Both the position numbers and the translations under genes were made by a program. 5,931 nt of DNA, taken from Ignavibacteria bacterium. Its GTDB lineage: Bacteria > Bacteroidota > Ignavibacteria > Tepidaquicellales > OLB5. A model generated the notes under the pieces. That model worked only from the letters and a program-made list of their open reading frames with translations. It ran no database searches and had not been told where the DNA came from. How positions within the stretch are numbered: the first letter of the stretch is position 1; every line of letters starts with the position of its first letter. Of this stretch, positions 1-5,775 are shown in pieces. The stretch spans positions 1 through 5,931 of the forward strand of contig JAUQWT010000042.1 of NCBI GenBank assembly GCA_030835005.1, in the 5' to 3' direction.

Positions 1-52
1 ATTTCAATAAACTATATCTTGGTACTATTAATTAATTATCTGCCAATTGATC

Positions 53-556
53 ATGAAACATCTCATTACATTGTTAATAATATCGTTCATATTTTCGACC
101 AGAGTGTTTTCGTCGGGTTCTTTAGACCTGGACAAACTTTGTGAAACGATGTATAAAATTTATGATACCGATGAAGTACCGGCAAAAAAAGAAGTTCTCG
201 CATACAAAAAACTAAACGAGCTTATCGGGCAGACTTATACGATAAAGATAACTACAACCGACTCCATTAATTACGACCGTAAGGAAGATATTACTAAGAT
301 CAAATCGAAAGAGGTTTTTACATCCGATAACAAGACAGGATATTTTGGCGTATTTGTTATTGCAATGCAAAAAGGCGATGCGCTGTTGATGACTACCTCT
401 CCTGATAAAGAGATTAGCATATCGGGTACAATCAAGGATGTAATTGTTACCGGCTGCATAAGGAATAACTTAAACGAAAAACATTATACATCACTGAAAG
501 ATTTTGATGATAAGGGCGCTGTTATTCAGCAGATAGTTTTATTAGTAGAGATGTAG
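53..556 (+). CDS. Small exported protein of unknown function
   Basis: I do not recognise a family. From the ATG at 53 the product is 167 residues. It begins with a clear export signal: K2 and H3, a hydrophobic core over about residues 4-14, and a likely signal peptidase I site near V18-F19-S20. The mature part would be about 147 residues, mostly alternating beta-type stretches (about 61-68, 96-105, 109-114, 119-132) with no further membrane segment, so it is probably periplasmic or otherwise extracytoplasmic. It holds two cysteines, C30 and C135, which could pair. The strand pattern, with a polar turn before an ISISGTIKDV-like strand at 121-130, faintly resembles an OB-type barrel, but that is a guess. 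A TTG at 47 is in frame, yet the ATG gives a cleaner signal peptide. There is no Shine-Dalgarno sequence. It is the only plus-strand gene and converges on the DUF2461 gene with 8 bp between stops. The exported nature is fairly secure; the function is unknown. Confidence 0.75.
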   Translation: MKHLITLLIISFIFSTRVFSSGSLDLDKLCETMYKIYDTDEVPAKKEVLAYKKLNELIGQTYTIKITTTDSINYDRKEDITKIKSKEVFTSDNKTGYFGVFVIAMQKGDALLMTTSPDKEISISGTIKDVIVTGCIRNNLNEKHYTSLKDFDDKGAVIQQIVLLVEM

Positions 557-564
557 ATGATAAA

Positions 565-1218
565 CTATGCCTGATTCAGGAAATCATTCAGAGGTTTTAT
601 AGCTTTGAATATTTTTGCTGTATAATCTACATACCCTTTGGAAAGTACTTTTTCTTCGGTGACATTATGTCCGCCTATGAAGCTTTTCAATCTAAGATAA
701 TCAGCCATGGGATGATCTTTCGCAAATCCTTTTGGCGCAGATTTCAGCGCGTTACCTTCCCACAATTTGCCGTATATCTTCTTGAACTCTTTGTTTTCAA
801 CAATACTTTTGAATTTCTTCGGTTCAGCGGCGATCTTTTTGCGGACAGCCAAAAGCTTCTCAGGCATAGGCATATACAATCCGCTGCCAAGGAAATATTC
901 TGAAGGGTCTATATGAACGTAGTAACCTGCAGCCGGCCCTTTTCTGCCGCCCTTATTGATGGAAGCTCCGAAATTTGTTTTGTAAGGAGTTTTATCTTTT
1001 GAAAACCTGACATCTTTGTATATTCTGAAAAGACAATCTTTCGGCTCAAGCCCTGAAACCGATTCATCGTAATCGGCAATTTTCTGGATTAGTTCAAATA
1101 TGAAAACTTCAAAGTCGTACTTTGCATCTTCATAAAGGTTTTTATTGGCATGGAACCAATCACGGTTATTGTTCTTTTTGAGTTTCTTTAAGAAATCAAT
1201 TGTTGATTTGTGTATCAT
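565..1218 (-). CDS. DUF2461 / TIGR02453 family protein
   Basis: A 217-residue soluble protein, about the usual length for the DUF2461 (TIGR02453) family, which is widespread in bacteria and fungi and has no established biochemical function. Family hallmarks are in order: NNNRDWFHANKNLYE at 16-30; FRIYKDVRFSKDKTPYKTNF at 64-83, the most conserved block, rich in Arg, Lys and Asp; then a GYYVHIDPSEYFLGSGLYMP-like block that follows the GGRKGPAAG loop. No signal peptide or membrane segment is visible, so it should be cytoplasmic. The ATG start places the first conserved block at the expected distance from the N terminus. It lies 30 nt downstream of the hydratase gene on the same strand and is probably cotranscribed with it as the last gene of the group. 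The family call is confident; a molecular role cannot be given. Confidence 0.93.
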   Translation of the reverse strand: MIHKSTIDFLKKLKKNNNRDWFHANKNLYEDAKYDFEVFIFELIQKIADYDESVSGLEPKDCLFRIYKDVRFSKDKTPYKTNFGASINKGGRKGPAAGYYVHIDPSEYFLGSGLYMPMPEKLLAVRKKIAAEPKKFKSIVENKEFKKIYGKLWEGNALKSAPKGFAKDHPMADYLRLKSFIGGHNVTEEKVLSKGYVDYTAKIFKAIKPLNDFLNQA

Positions 1219-1248
1219 AAAATCAAATAGTTATACAGATAGTAAAAA

Positions 1249-2013
1249 TTATTTTTTATTCAGGAAATTTGCGATTCCATTCCTGCAGTCAGGTGTCATA
1301 CGAGTAATTGCATTGAGGTCGCATGCATACTCAAGGGCTTTATCAAAATCCATTCCTGAGACATTCCTGAACATTTCTTTGGTGAGGCTTATTGAATTCG
1401 CTGAGTTCTTTTTGAACATGGAGCAGATCTCGTTTACCTTTGCATCAAGATCAGCCGAGTTAATCGAGCAGTTTATCAGTCCCATTTTTACGGCTTCATC
1501 GCTGCCAATCATCCTGGCCGTAAGCAGCAGATCTTTTGCATGCGTTTCGGTAACTCTCTTAAGCAGGAAAAGTGAAACGATTGCGGGAATGAACCCTATC
1601 TTAACCTCGGTGTAACTGAACTTTGCAGTTTCATCTGCCACAATAACATCGCATGCAGTAGCTATTCCGCATCCGCCTGCAAGACAATAGCCTTTTACTT
1701 TTGCTATTACGGGTTTGGGTGAGTTATAAATACTCAGCAGCATATCTTTGAATCTTCGGGAATCTTCTTTGTTTTCAAGTATATTGTAGTTAGAAATCTT
1801 TTGCAGGTAATCAAGATACAGTCCTGAGCAGAAATTATTATCAGCACCTGTGATAACGATCACATTAACTTCACTGTTGGCAGCAAAGTCATGCATCATT
1901 CCGGTAAGATCATCAATGAGCTCTTCATCAAGAGAGTTCATTTTCTCCGGCCTGTTGAGGACAATTTCTGCAATACCTGCATCAATTTTATAAAGTAAGT
2001 TCTTTAATCCCAT
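1249..2013 (-). CDS. Enoyl-CoA hydratase/isomerase (crotonase) family protein
   Basis: A 254-residue crotonase-fold protein, normal length, expected to act on an acyl-CoA thioester in the cytoplasm, usually as a trimer or hexamer. Visible motifs are the N-terminal LNRPEKMNSLDEEL at 19-32, the first oxyanion-hole segment ITGADNNFCSGLYLDYL at 54-70, and the second one LAGGCGIATACD at 111-122, followed by FSYTEVKIGFIPAIVS at 132-147. By hand alignment with rat mitochondrial crotonase, the second catalytic Glu (Glu164) corresponds to E136 and is kept, whereas the Glu144 position is G116. GGCG followed by EVKIGFIPAIVS is what I associate with bacterial methylglutaconyl-CoA hydratase-like proteins of leucine breakdown (LiuC type), so that is a possible role, but no leucine pathway genes are nearby. 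The ATG at 2013 has no Shine-Dalgarno. The gene sits 57 nt after the ROK gene and 30 nt before the DUF2461 gene. The family is sure; the exact reaction is not. Confidence 0.92.
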   Translation of the reverse strand: MGLKNLLYKIDAGIAEIVLNRPEKMNSLDEELIDDLTGMMHDFAANSEVNVIVITGADNNFCSGLYLDYLQKISNYNILENKEDSRRFKDMLLSIYNSPKPVIAKVKGYCLAGGCGIATACDVIVADETAKFSYTEVKIGFIPAIVSLFLLKRVTETHAKDLLLTARMIGSDEAVKMGLINCSINSADLDAKVNEICSMFKKNSANSISLTKEMFRNVSGMDFDKALEYACDLNAITRMTPDCRNGIANFLNKK

Positions 2014-2041
2014 AATATTGAACTAAAACATTTATTAGTAG

Positions 2042-2061
2042 CACAGACATTCTTGTCTGTG
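2042..2061. repeat. Perfect 8-bp inverted repeat (hairpin) between ROK and hydratase genes
   Basis: CACAGACA at 2042-2049 and TGTCTGTG at 2054-2061 are exact reverse complements separated by a 4-nt loop. The hairpin lies 9 nt past the ROK stop codon and 28 nt before the hydratase start. In the minus-strand transcript it is not followed by a U tract (the next bases are CTACTAATAAATG), so it does not look like a classical intrinsic terminator. It could be an RNA processing or 3'-end stabilising hairpin, an operator, or a copy of a short dispersed palindromic repeat. The sequence shows only the symmetry. Confidence 0.6.
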
Positions 2062-2070
2062 ATTGCAAAA

Positions 2071-3003
2071 TCAATCAAGAATCAAAGCTGCTGCTCCAAG
2101 TACACCCGCATCATTATTTATCTTTGATCTGAGTACTCTGAAAGTACCGTTAATAGTTTTAATGCTTCGTTTTTTAATTGTCTTAACGCATTCATCTTTA
2201 AAAAACTCATATGCATTTGATATTCCGCCGCCGAGTATTGCTGTCCTGACATCCATTAAGTTAAAATAATTGGTTAAGCCTACTCCTAAATAGAATCCGT
2301 ATTTTTTGAAAAGTTCTAACGCGATTTTATTTTTCTTCTTTGCGAGCTTCTGGATATCATCAAAATCAATTTCCTTTCCAAGCTTATTAATCTCTTCCTT
2401 TTCGTTTTCCAGAAAGTAATTCCTGCCTAAGTACGCCTCAACTGCTCCGGGATTACCTCCCAGGCATTTTGGGCCATCGAAATTTATCGTGGTCATGCCA
2501 AACTCCCCTGCGCCGTTTTGCTCCCCACGGTAAATTTCTCCATTAAGTACCATTGCCCCGCCTATTCCTGTTCCCAGAGTTAAAAATATGAAATTATTGT
2601 ACTTTTTACCATGCCCGAATCTTAGCTCTGCCAGCCCCGCGCAGTTTGCATCATTATCAACAAGAGTTTCAAGCTTATATTTTTTTTCGAACTGTTTTTT
2701 TATGTTTACTTCTTTCCACCCCTTAAAATTCGGCGGGTATTTGATGATTCCGTGTGTTACAATTCCGGGAGCGCCGATACCGATACCTGATATTTCATGC
2801 TTCATTCTTTTTCTTAATTCGGCAATACACTTTTCTATTTGTTCAATAACTTTCTTCGGGCTGATATTTGAGTATGCTTCAGTCTTATAATGCTTAAGTA
2901 TCTTACCTTTTGAATCAACAACTGCAGATTTTATATAAGTACCGCCAAGATCGATCCCTATGGCATATGTTTGCTTTTTGGGATTTGTTTCGAGTGTTAT
3001 CAT
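2071..3003 (-). CDS. ROK family protein (putative glucokinase-like sugar kinase)
   Basis: A 310-residue protein of the ROK family (ASKHA fold), the typical length of stand-alone ROK kinases. It has no N-terminal helix-turn-helix, so it is an enzyme type rather than a repressor. The ATP phosphate-binding motif GIDLGGTYIK is at 16-25, GIGIGAPG at 73-80, the VDNDANCAGLAE segment at 115-126 carries the expected catalytic base D118, and LTLGTGIGGA at 141-150 is the second phosphate loop. Sugar-contact residues E167 (GAGEFG) and E189 (VEAY) are kept. The usual GHM...CxCGxxGC zinc/sugar segment is degenerate: the His is M170, and only C180 of the three Cys is left, with G182 and A187 in the other positions. 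The expected reaction is ATP-dependent phosphorylation of a hexose such as glucose, but the substrate cannot be read from sequence. The start codon overlaps the rarA stop by 4 nt, suggesting translational coupling. I give no symbol because the substrate is uncertain. Confidence 0.9.
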   Translation of the reverse strand: MITLETNPKKQTYAIGIDLGGTYIKSAVVDSKGKILKHYKTEAYSNISPKKVIEQIEKCIAELRKRMKHEISGIGIGAPGIVTHGIIKYPPNFKGWKEVNIKKQFEKKYKLETLVDNDANCAGLAELRFGHGKKYNNFIFLTLGTGIGGAMVLNGEIYRGEQNGAGEFGMTTINFDGPKCLGGNPGAVEAYLGRNYFLENEKEEINKLGKEIDFDDIQKLAKKKNKIALELFKKYGFYLGVGLTNYFNLMDVRTAILGGGISNAYEFFKDECVKTIKKRSIKTINGTFRVLRSKINNDAGVLGAAALILD

Positions 3004-4334
3004 CTTTTTTTATTCTTCCACCAGTTCTTCAACCGTTCTTTTATTTTTGATTCTTCCCCTATGCCCGTTGGCCTGTAGTAAACTTTATCTTTTAGTTCAT
3101 CAGGTAAATATTGCTGCTCAGAAAAGTGCCCTTCGTATTCATGTGAATACTTATACTCTTTTCCGTAATTCATATCCTTCATCATTTTTGTTGGGGCATT
3201 CCTGAGATGCAGGGGCACAGGAAGTTCGCCGGTTCTATCCACATCTGCTTTTGCTTCATTAATTGCAAGATATGATGCATTGCTTTTAGGCGCGCTTGCA
3301 AGATAAGTGGCTGCTTGAGATAAGATCAATTGCGCTTCGGGCATGCCGATGTAATGAGTAGCAGTAAAGGCGCTTGTGGCAATAGTTAATGCGTAAGGAT
3401 CCGCATTTCCAATATCTTCCGATGCAAGAACTATCATACGGCGTGCTATGAACATAGGCTCTTCACCACCTTTGAGCATCCTTGCAAGCCAGTAAACTGC
3501 GGCATCGGGATCACTGCCCCGGATGCACTTAATGAAAGCTGAAATTATATTGTAATGCTCTTCAGCGTTTTTATCATACCTTATGTAATTCTTCTGAAAT
3601 GTTTCTTTCAGTACATCATTTGTTATCTGAATTACTCCGCTGATATCCGGTTTAGTTGATTTTACTGCAAGTTCAAGTCCGTTAAGCAATCTTCTAGCAT
3701 CACCTCCTGAAAATCGTATAAGTAGATCTCTGCTTTCAATCTCTACATTTAGCTTCTTTAGCTCTTCATCACCTGTCAATGCGCCTGAAGCAAGCTGCAT
3801 CAGGTCATCTTCACTAAGGTCTTCCAGCACGTAAACCCTGCATCTGGATAGCAGCGGGGAAATCACTTCAAATGAGGGATTTTCTGTGGTTGCTCCGATA
3901 AGTGTTATCATTCCACTTTCAACTGAGTGCAGCAATGAATCCTGCTGTGCCTTATTGAAGCGGTGAATTTCATCGATGAAAAGAATTGTCTTTTTTGAAA
4001 GGTGTTTCTGATTATATTCAGCTTTTTCAATCGCAAGCCTTACGTCTTTTACTCCGGAAGATACTGCTGAAATCTGTATGAAATCTGCCTTCACGCTGTT
4101 TGCAATTATTAAAGCAAGAGTAGTTTTCCCAACACCGGGCGGCCCCCAGAATATCATTGAGAACACATCATTGTTCTCTATCATAAGGCGTATCGGCTTG
4201 CCGGGACCGGTAAGATGCTTCTGTCCTGCAAAATCATCCAGTGAATGCGGACGCATGCGCTCAGCAAGAGGCTGGAATTTCGCCTGCTCCTTAGTTTTTT
4301 CTTTTATCGTATTTTCGCTGCCGAAGAGATCCAA
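3000..4334 (-). CDS. rarA: Replication-associated recombination protein A (RarA/MgsA), AAA+ ATPase
   Basis: A 444-residue AAA+ clamp-loader-like ATPase matching RarA (MgsA; Mgs1/WRNIP1 in eukaryotes) over its full usual length. RarA acts as a tetramer at stalled replication forks and DNA ends together with SSB. In order: the N-terminal FQPLAERMRP at 20-29; the Walker A motif GPPGVGKTT at 64-72; the Walker B motif ILFIDEIHRFNKAQQD at 117-132; sensor 1 in LIGATTENPSF at 145-155; the SPLLSRCRV segment with the arginine-finger candidate at R164; sensor 2 in GGDARRLLN at 210-218. The C-terminal tetramerisation region includes CIRGSDPDAAVYWLARML, RRMIVLASEDIGNADP and LHLRNAPTKMMK. The start is TTG at 4334: the codon directly upstream is an in-frame TAA, and the next ATG (M27) would cut off the conserved N terminus. 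It lies just after the terminator of the propeller gene, so it probably opens its own transcription unit, and it overlaps the ROK gene. Confidence 0.97.
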   Translation of the reverse strand: MDLFGSENTIKEKTKEQAKFQPLAERMRPHSLDDFAGQKHLTGPGKPIRLMIENNDVFSMIFWGPPGVGKTTLALIIANSVKADFIQISAVSSGVKDVRLAIEKAEYNQKHLSKKTILFIDEIHRFNKAQQDSLLHSVESGMITLIGATTENPSFEVISPLLSRCRVYVLEDLSEDDLMQLASGALTGDEELKKLNVEIESRDLLIRFSGGDARRLLNGLELAVKSTKPDISGVIQITNDVLKETFQKNYIRYDKNAEEHYNIISAFIKCIRGSDPDAAVYWLARMLKGGEEPMFIARRMIVLASEDIGNADPYALTIATSAFTATHYIGMPEAQLILSQAATYLASAPKSNASYLAINEAKADVDRTGELPVPLHLRNAPTKMMKDMNYGKEYKYSHEYEGHFSEQQYLPDELKDKVYYRPTGIGEESKIKERLKNWWKNKKR

Positions 4335-4352
4335 TTATTATGTGTTGTAAGG

Positions 4353-4380
4353 CAATTTTAACCATAATACCATAAACAAA
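4353..4380 (-). promoter_or_regulatory. Weak candidate promoter for rarA
   Basis: On the minus strand TTTG (4377-4380) is followed after 16 nt by TAAAATTG (4353-4360), which matches five of the six fixed positions of the Bacteroidota -7 element TAnnTTTG. The spacing is shorter than the usual 19-21 nt. The predicted RNA start would be only about a dozen bases before the TTG start codon. A promoter is expected here because the upstream gene ends in a strong terminator, but this particular match is weak. A TATTAT in the same stretch is an alternative -10 without a recognisable -35. Confidence 0.22.
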
Positions 4381-4405
4381 AAAGGCAGGTTTAATACCTG
4401 CCTTT
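4378..4405 (-). terminator. Intrinsic terminator of the type IX-secreted propeller gene
   Basis: On the minus strand a 10-bp perfect stem (AAAGGCAGGT paired with ACCTGCCTTT) closes a 5-nt ATTAA loop, and the descending arm runs into six consecutive T residues (4383-4378) and, after one G, three more. It starts 19 nt after the stop codon at 4425, the expected place. It works in the direction of the propeller gene and insulates it from rarA. On the plus strand the distal arm ends in only three T residues, so it should be essentially one-directional. Confidence 0.92.
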
Positions 4406-4424
4406 AGGTAAAACAACTTAAGAA

Positions 4425-5714
4425 CTACTTAAGCAGTATCATTTTTTTGGTCTGTGCAAATTCGCCACATTCGATCAAGTAATAATAAACACCGCTTGAA
4501 TAGTCTGAGGCATCGAAATCAATTTCATATACGCCTGAAGTTCTGTATTCACTCAGTTCATAAATTTCTTTACCAAGTATATCGTAAATCCTGAAGCTGA
4601 GCTTTCCTGCATTTGGCAGATCAAATTTTATCTTTGTTGATGGATTAAACGGATTTGGATAATTCTGATAAAGTCTGAAAGCGCCGGGAATCTGCGTACT
4701 TAACTGATTGATCCCGATATAGGCCAAATTGTATTTGAAGAGCCTTCCTTTATTACCGGCTATCCAGACGCTGGTGGTATCAAAACCATCCATACCACCA
4801 AGAGAAATACTATCGGCGAATGGATATGTAATCCGGTAATGCCATGAGTTACCGGAATTCGTGCTGACGCCAATGGAATATGGGCCGCTTACAAAGAACA
4901 GCGGGGAATTTGCAAAGCATTGAAGTTTATAAATGCTCATGGAGCTGTCACGGGAAATGATGCTCCAATTTTGCCCGCCGTTGGTGCTATTCCACAATCT
5001 GAATTTATTACCAACACCATCGGCTAAATAGCCGGTACTTGAATTTACAAAGCATGAGCTTGTACTATAAACTCCCATTGAATCAATAGAAACTGATTGC
5101 CATGGGTTATCCAGTCCACCTGTAAGCCGGTAAAAATTATTGTCATCCTGAAACGAAACAAAATTTGTATCAAATACTGACATGCAATGATCTACCAATG
5201 CTGTAGTCCTTGGAGTGTTTAATGATCTGTACCAGTTTAATCCGCCATTTCGGGTAATGAAGAAGCCGGCAGTATCATTAGATGGTGGATTGAGAGGATC
5301 TCTCAGAAATACTCCGGTATTTGCATTAAAGAAATGAATTCCGTTGATCCAGTAGGGCTGGCTGTACGTTTGCTCCACCCAATTTATGCCTCCGTTAGTG
5401 GTGCGAAAGATCTGACCTCCACTGAAGGCTCCTCCTGTTACCCATGCATTATTTTCATCAATTGCTGCAATGTGGTAAAACTGAACGGCAGGCAGCCCTG
5501 TACCCGCAATGATCCAGCTCACTCCGCCATTTGTAGTTCTGACAACCGTTTCACCGCTTGCCCAGATGATATTTTGATTTACCACACAAACATCACTGAA
5601 TCGGGATTGGACGGGTGTTTGGTATGTTTGCCACTGCGAAATTGATCTTGAAGCAAAAATCTGAAACATAAAAGAAATTAGAACCAGAGTATGAAAGAAT
5701 GACAATTTTTTCAT
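4425..5714 (-). CDS. Secreted YCF48/BNR-like beta-propeller protein with type IX sorting domain
   Basis: A 429-residue protein with three parts. The N terminus (MKK, then a hydrophobic stretch at about 9-20) is a Sec signal peptide, with cleavage likely near S26-Q27. Residues about 28-330 carry at least five Asp-box-like turns of the form TNGGxxW: TTNGGVSW at 60-67, TTNGGINW at 105-112, TRNGGLNW at 154-161, STNGGQNW at 243-250 and STNSGNSW at 284-291. Phrases such as NNAWVTGG and TTSVWIAGNKG fit YCF48/photosystem II stability-like or sortilin/BNR-type propeller blades. Residues about 345-429 form a type A type IX (Por) sorting domain: NYPNPFNPSTKIKFDLP at 351-367, FRIYDILGKEI at 374-384, SGVYYYLIECG at 407-417, and the terminal KKMILLK. 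The protein should cross the outer membrane by type IX secretion, after which the domain is removed and the protein is released or anchored. Its binding partner is unknown. Its own terminator follows. Confidence 0.92.
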   Translation of the reverse strand: MKKLSFFHTLVLISFMFQIFASRSISQWQTYQTPVQSRFSDVCVVNQNIIWASGETVVRTTNGGVSWIIAGTGLPAVQFYHIAAIDENNAWVTGGAFSGGQIFRTTNGGINWVEQTYSQPYWINGIHFFNANTGVFLRDPLNPPSNDTAGFFITRNGGLNWYRSLNTPRTTALVDHCMSVFDTNFVSFQDDNNFYRLTGGLDNPWQSVSIDSMGVYSTSSCFVNSSTGYLADGVGNKFRLWNSTNGGQNWSIISRDSSMSIYKLQCFANSPLFFVSGPYSIGVSTNSGNSWHYRITYPFADSISLGGMDGFDTTSVWIAGNKGRLFKYNLAYIGINQLSTQIPGAFRLYQNYPNPFNPSTKIKFDLPNAGKLSFRIYDILGKEIYELSEYRTSGVYEIDFDASDYSSGVYYYLIECGEFAQTKKMILLK

Positions 5715-5737
5715 GACAGTTTACTTCTTAATTTAAA

Positions 5738-5771
5738 CAAACGCTAAGTGAATTTATTCAAGAAGAACAAA
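5738..5771 (-). promoter_or_regulatory. Candidate Bacteroidota-type promoter for the propeller gene
   Basis: On the minus strand TTTG (5768-5771) is followed after 21 nt by TAGCGTTTG (5738-5746). This resembles the -33 TTTG and -7 TAnnTTTG elements of the Bacteroidota housekeeping sigma factor, with one extra base inside the -7 element. It is placed about 23 nt upstream of the ATG at 5714, leaving a short untranslated leader. The 61-bp gap to the upstream peptidase gene contains no convincing terminator, so readthrough from that gene is also possible. Confidence 0.35.
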
Positions 5772-5775
5772 AAGG

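Noticed and set aside
1..46. A possible TATCTTGG -7-like element upstream of the exported-protein gene
   Set aside because: The match is poor and the window does not include enough upstream sequence to place a partner -33 element.
571..581. CCTGA-T-TCAGG symmetry near the convergent gene ends
   Set aside because: A one-base loop cannot form a usable hairpin, it is inside DUF2461 coding sequence, and no T tract follows.
638..650. AAAGTACTTT palindrome followed by T residues
   Set aside because: It has no loop, is very AT-rich, and lies within conserved-frame coding sequence; it is probably chance.
1145..1615. Plus-strand open frame of about 156 codons opposite the hydratase gene
   Set aside because: It is antisense to well-supported crotonase and DUF2461 genes, has low-complexity Ser/Phe/Leu composition, and no recognisable motif.
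2430..2510. A frameshift as the cause of the missing zinc motif in the ROK protein
   Set aside because: The alternative frames do not restore GHM or CxCGxxGC, and the frame used keeps conserved residues on both sides.
4417..4433. CTTAAG-AACTA-CTTAAG inverted repeat overlapping the stop codon of the propeller gene
   Set aside because: The stem is short and AT-rich, partly coding, and the much stronger terminator immediately downstream explains 3'-end formation.
5334..5645. Plus-strand open frame of about 103 codons opposite the propeller gene
   Set aside because: It lies antisense to the Asp-box repeats and signal peptide of a clearly coding gene, with no motif of its own.
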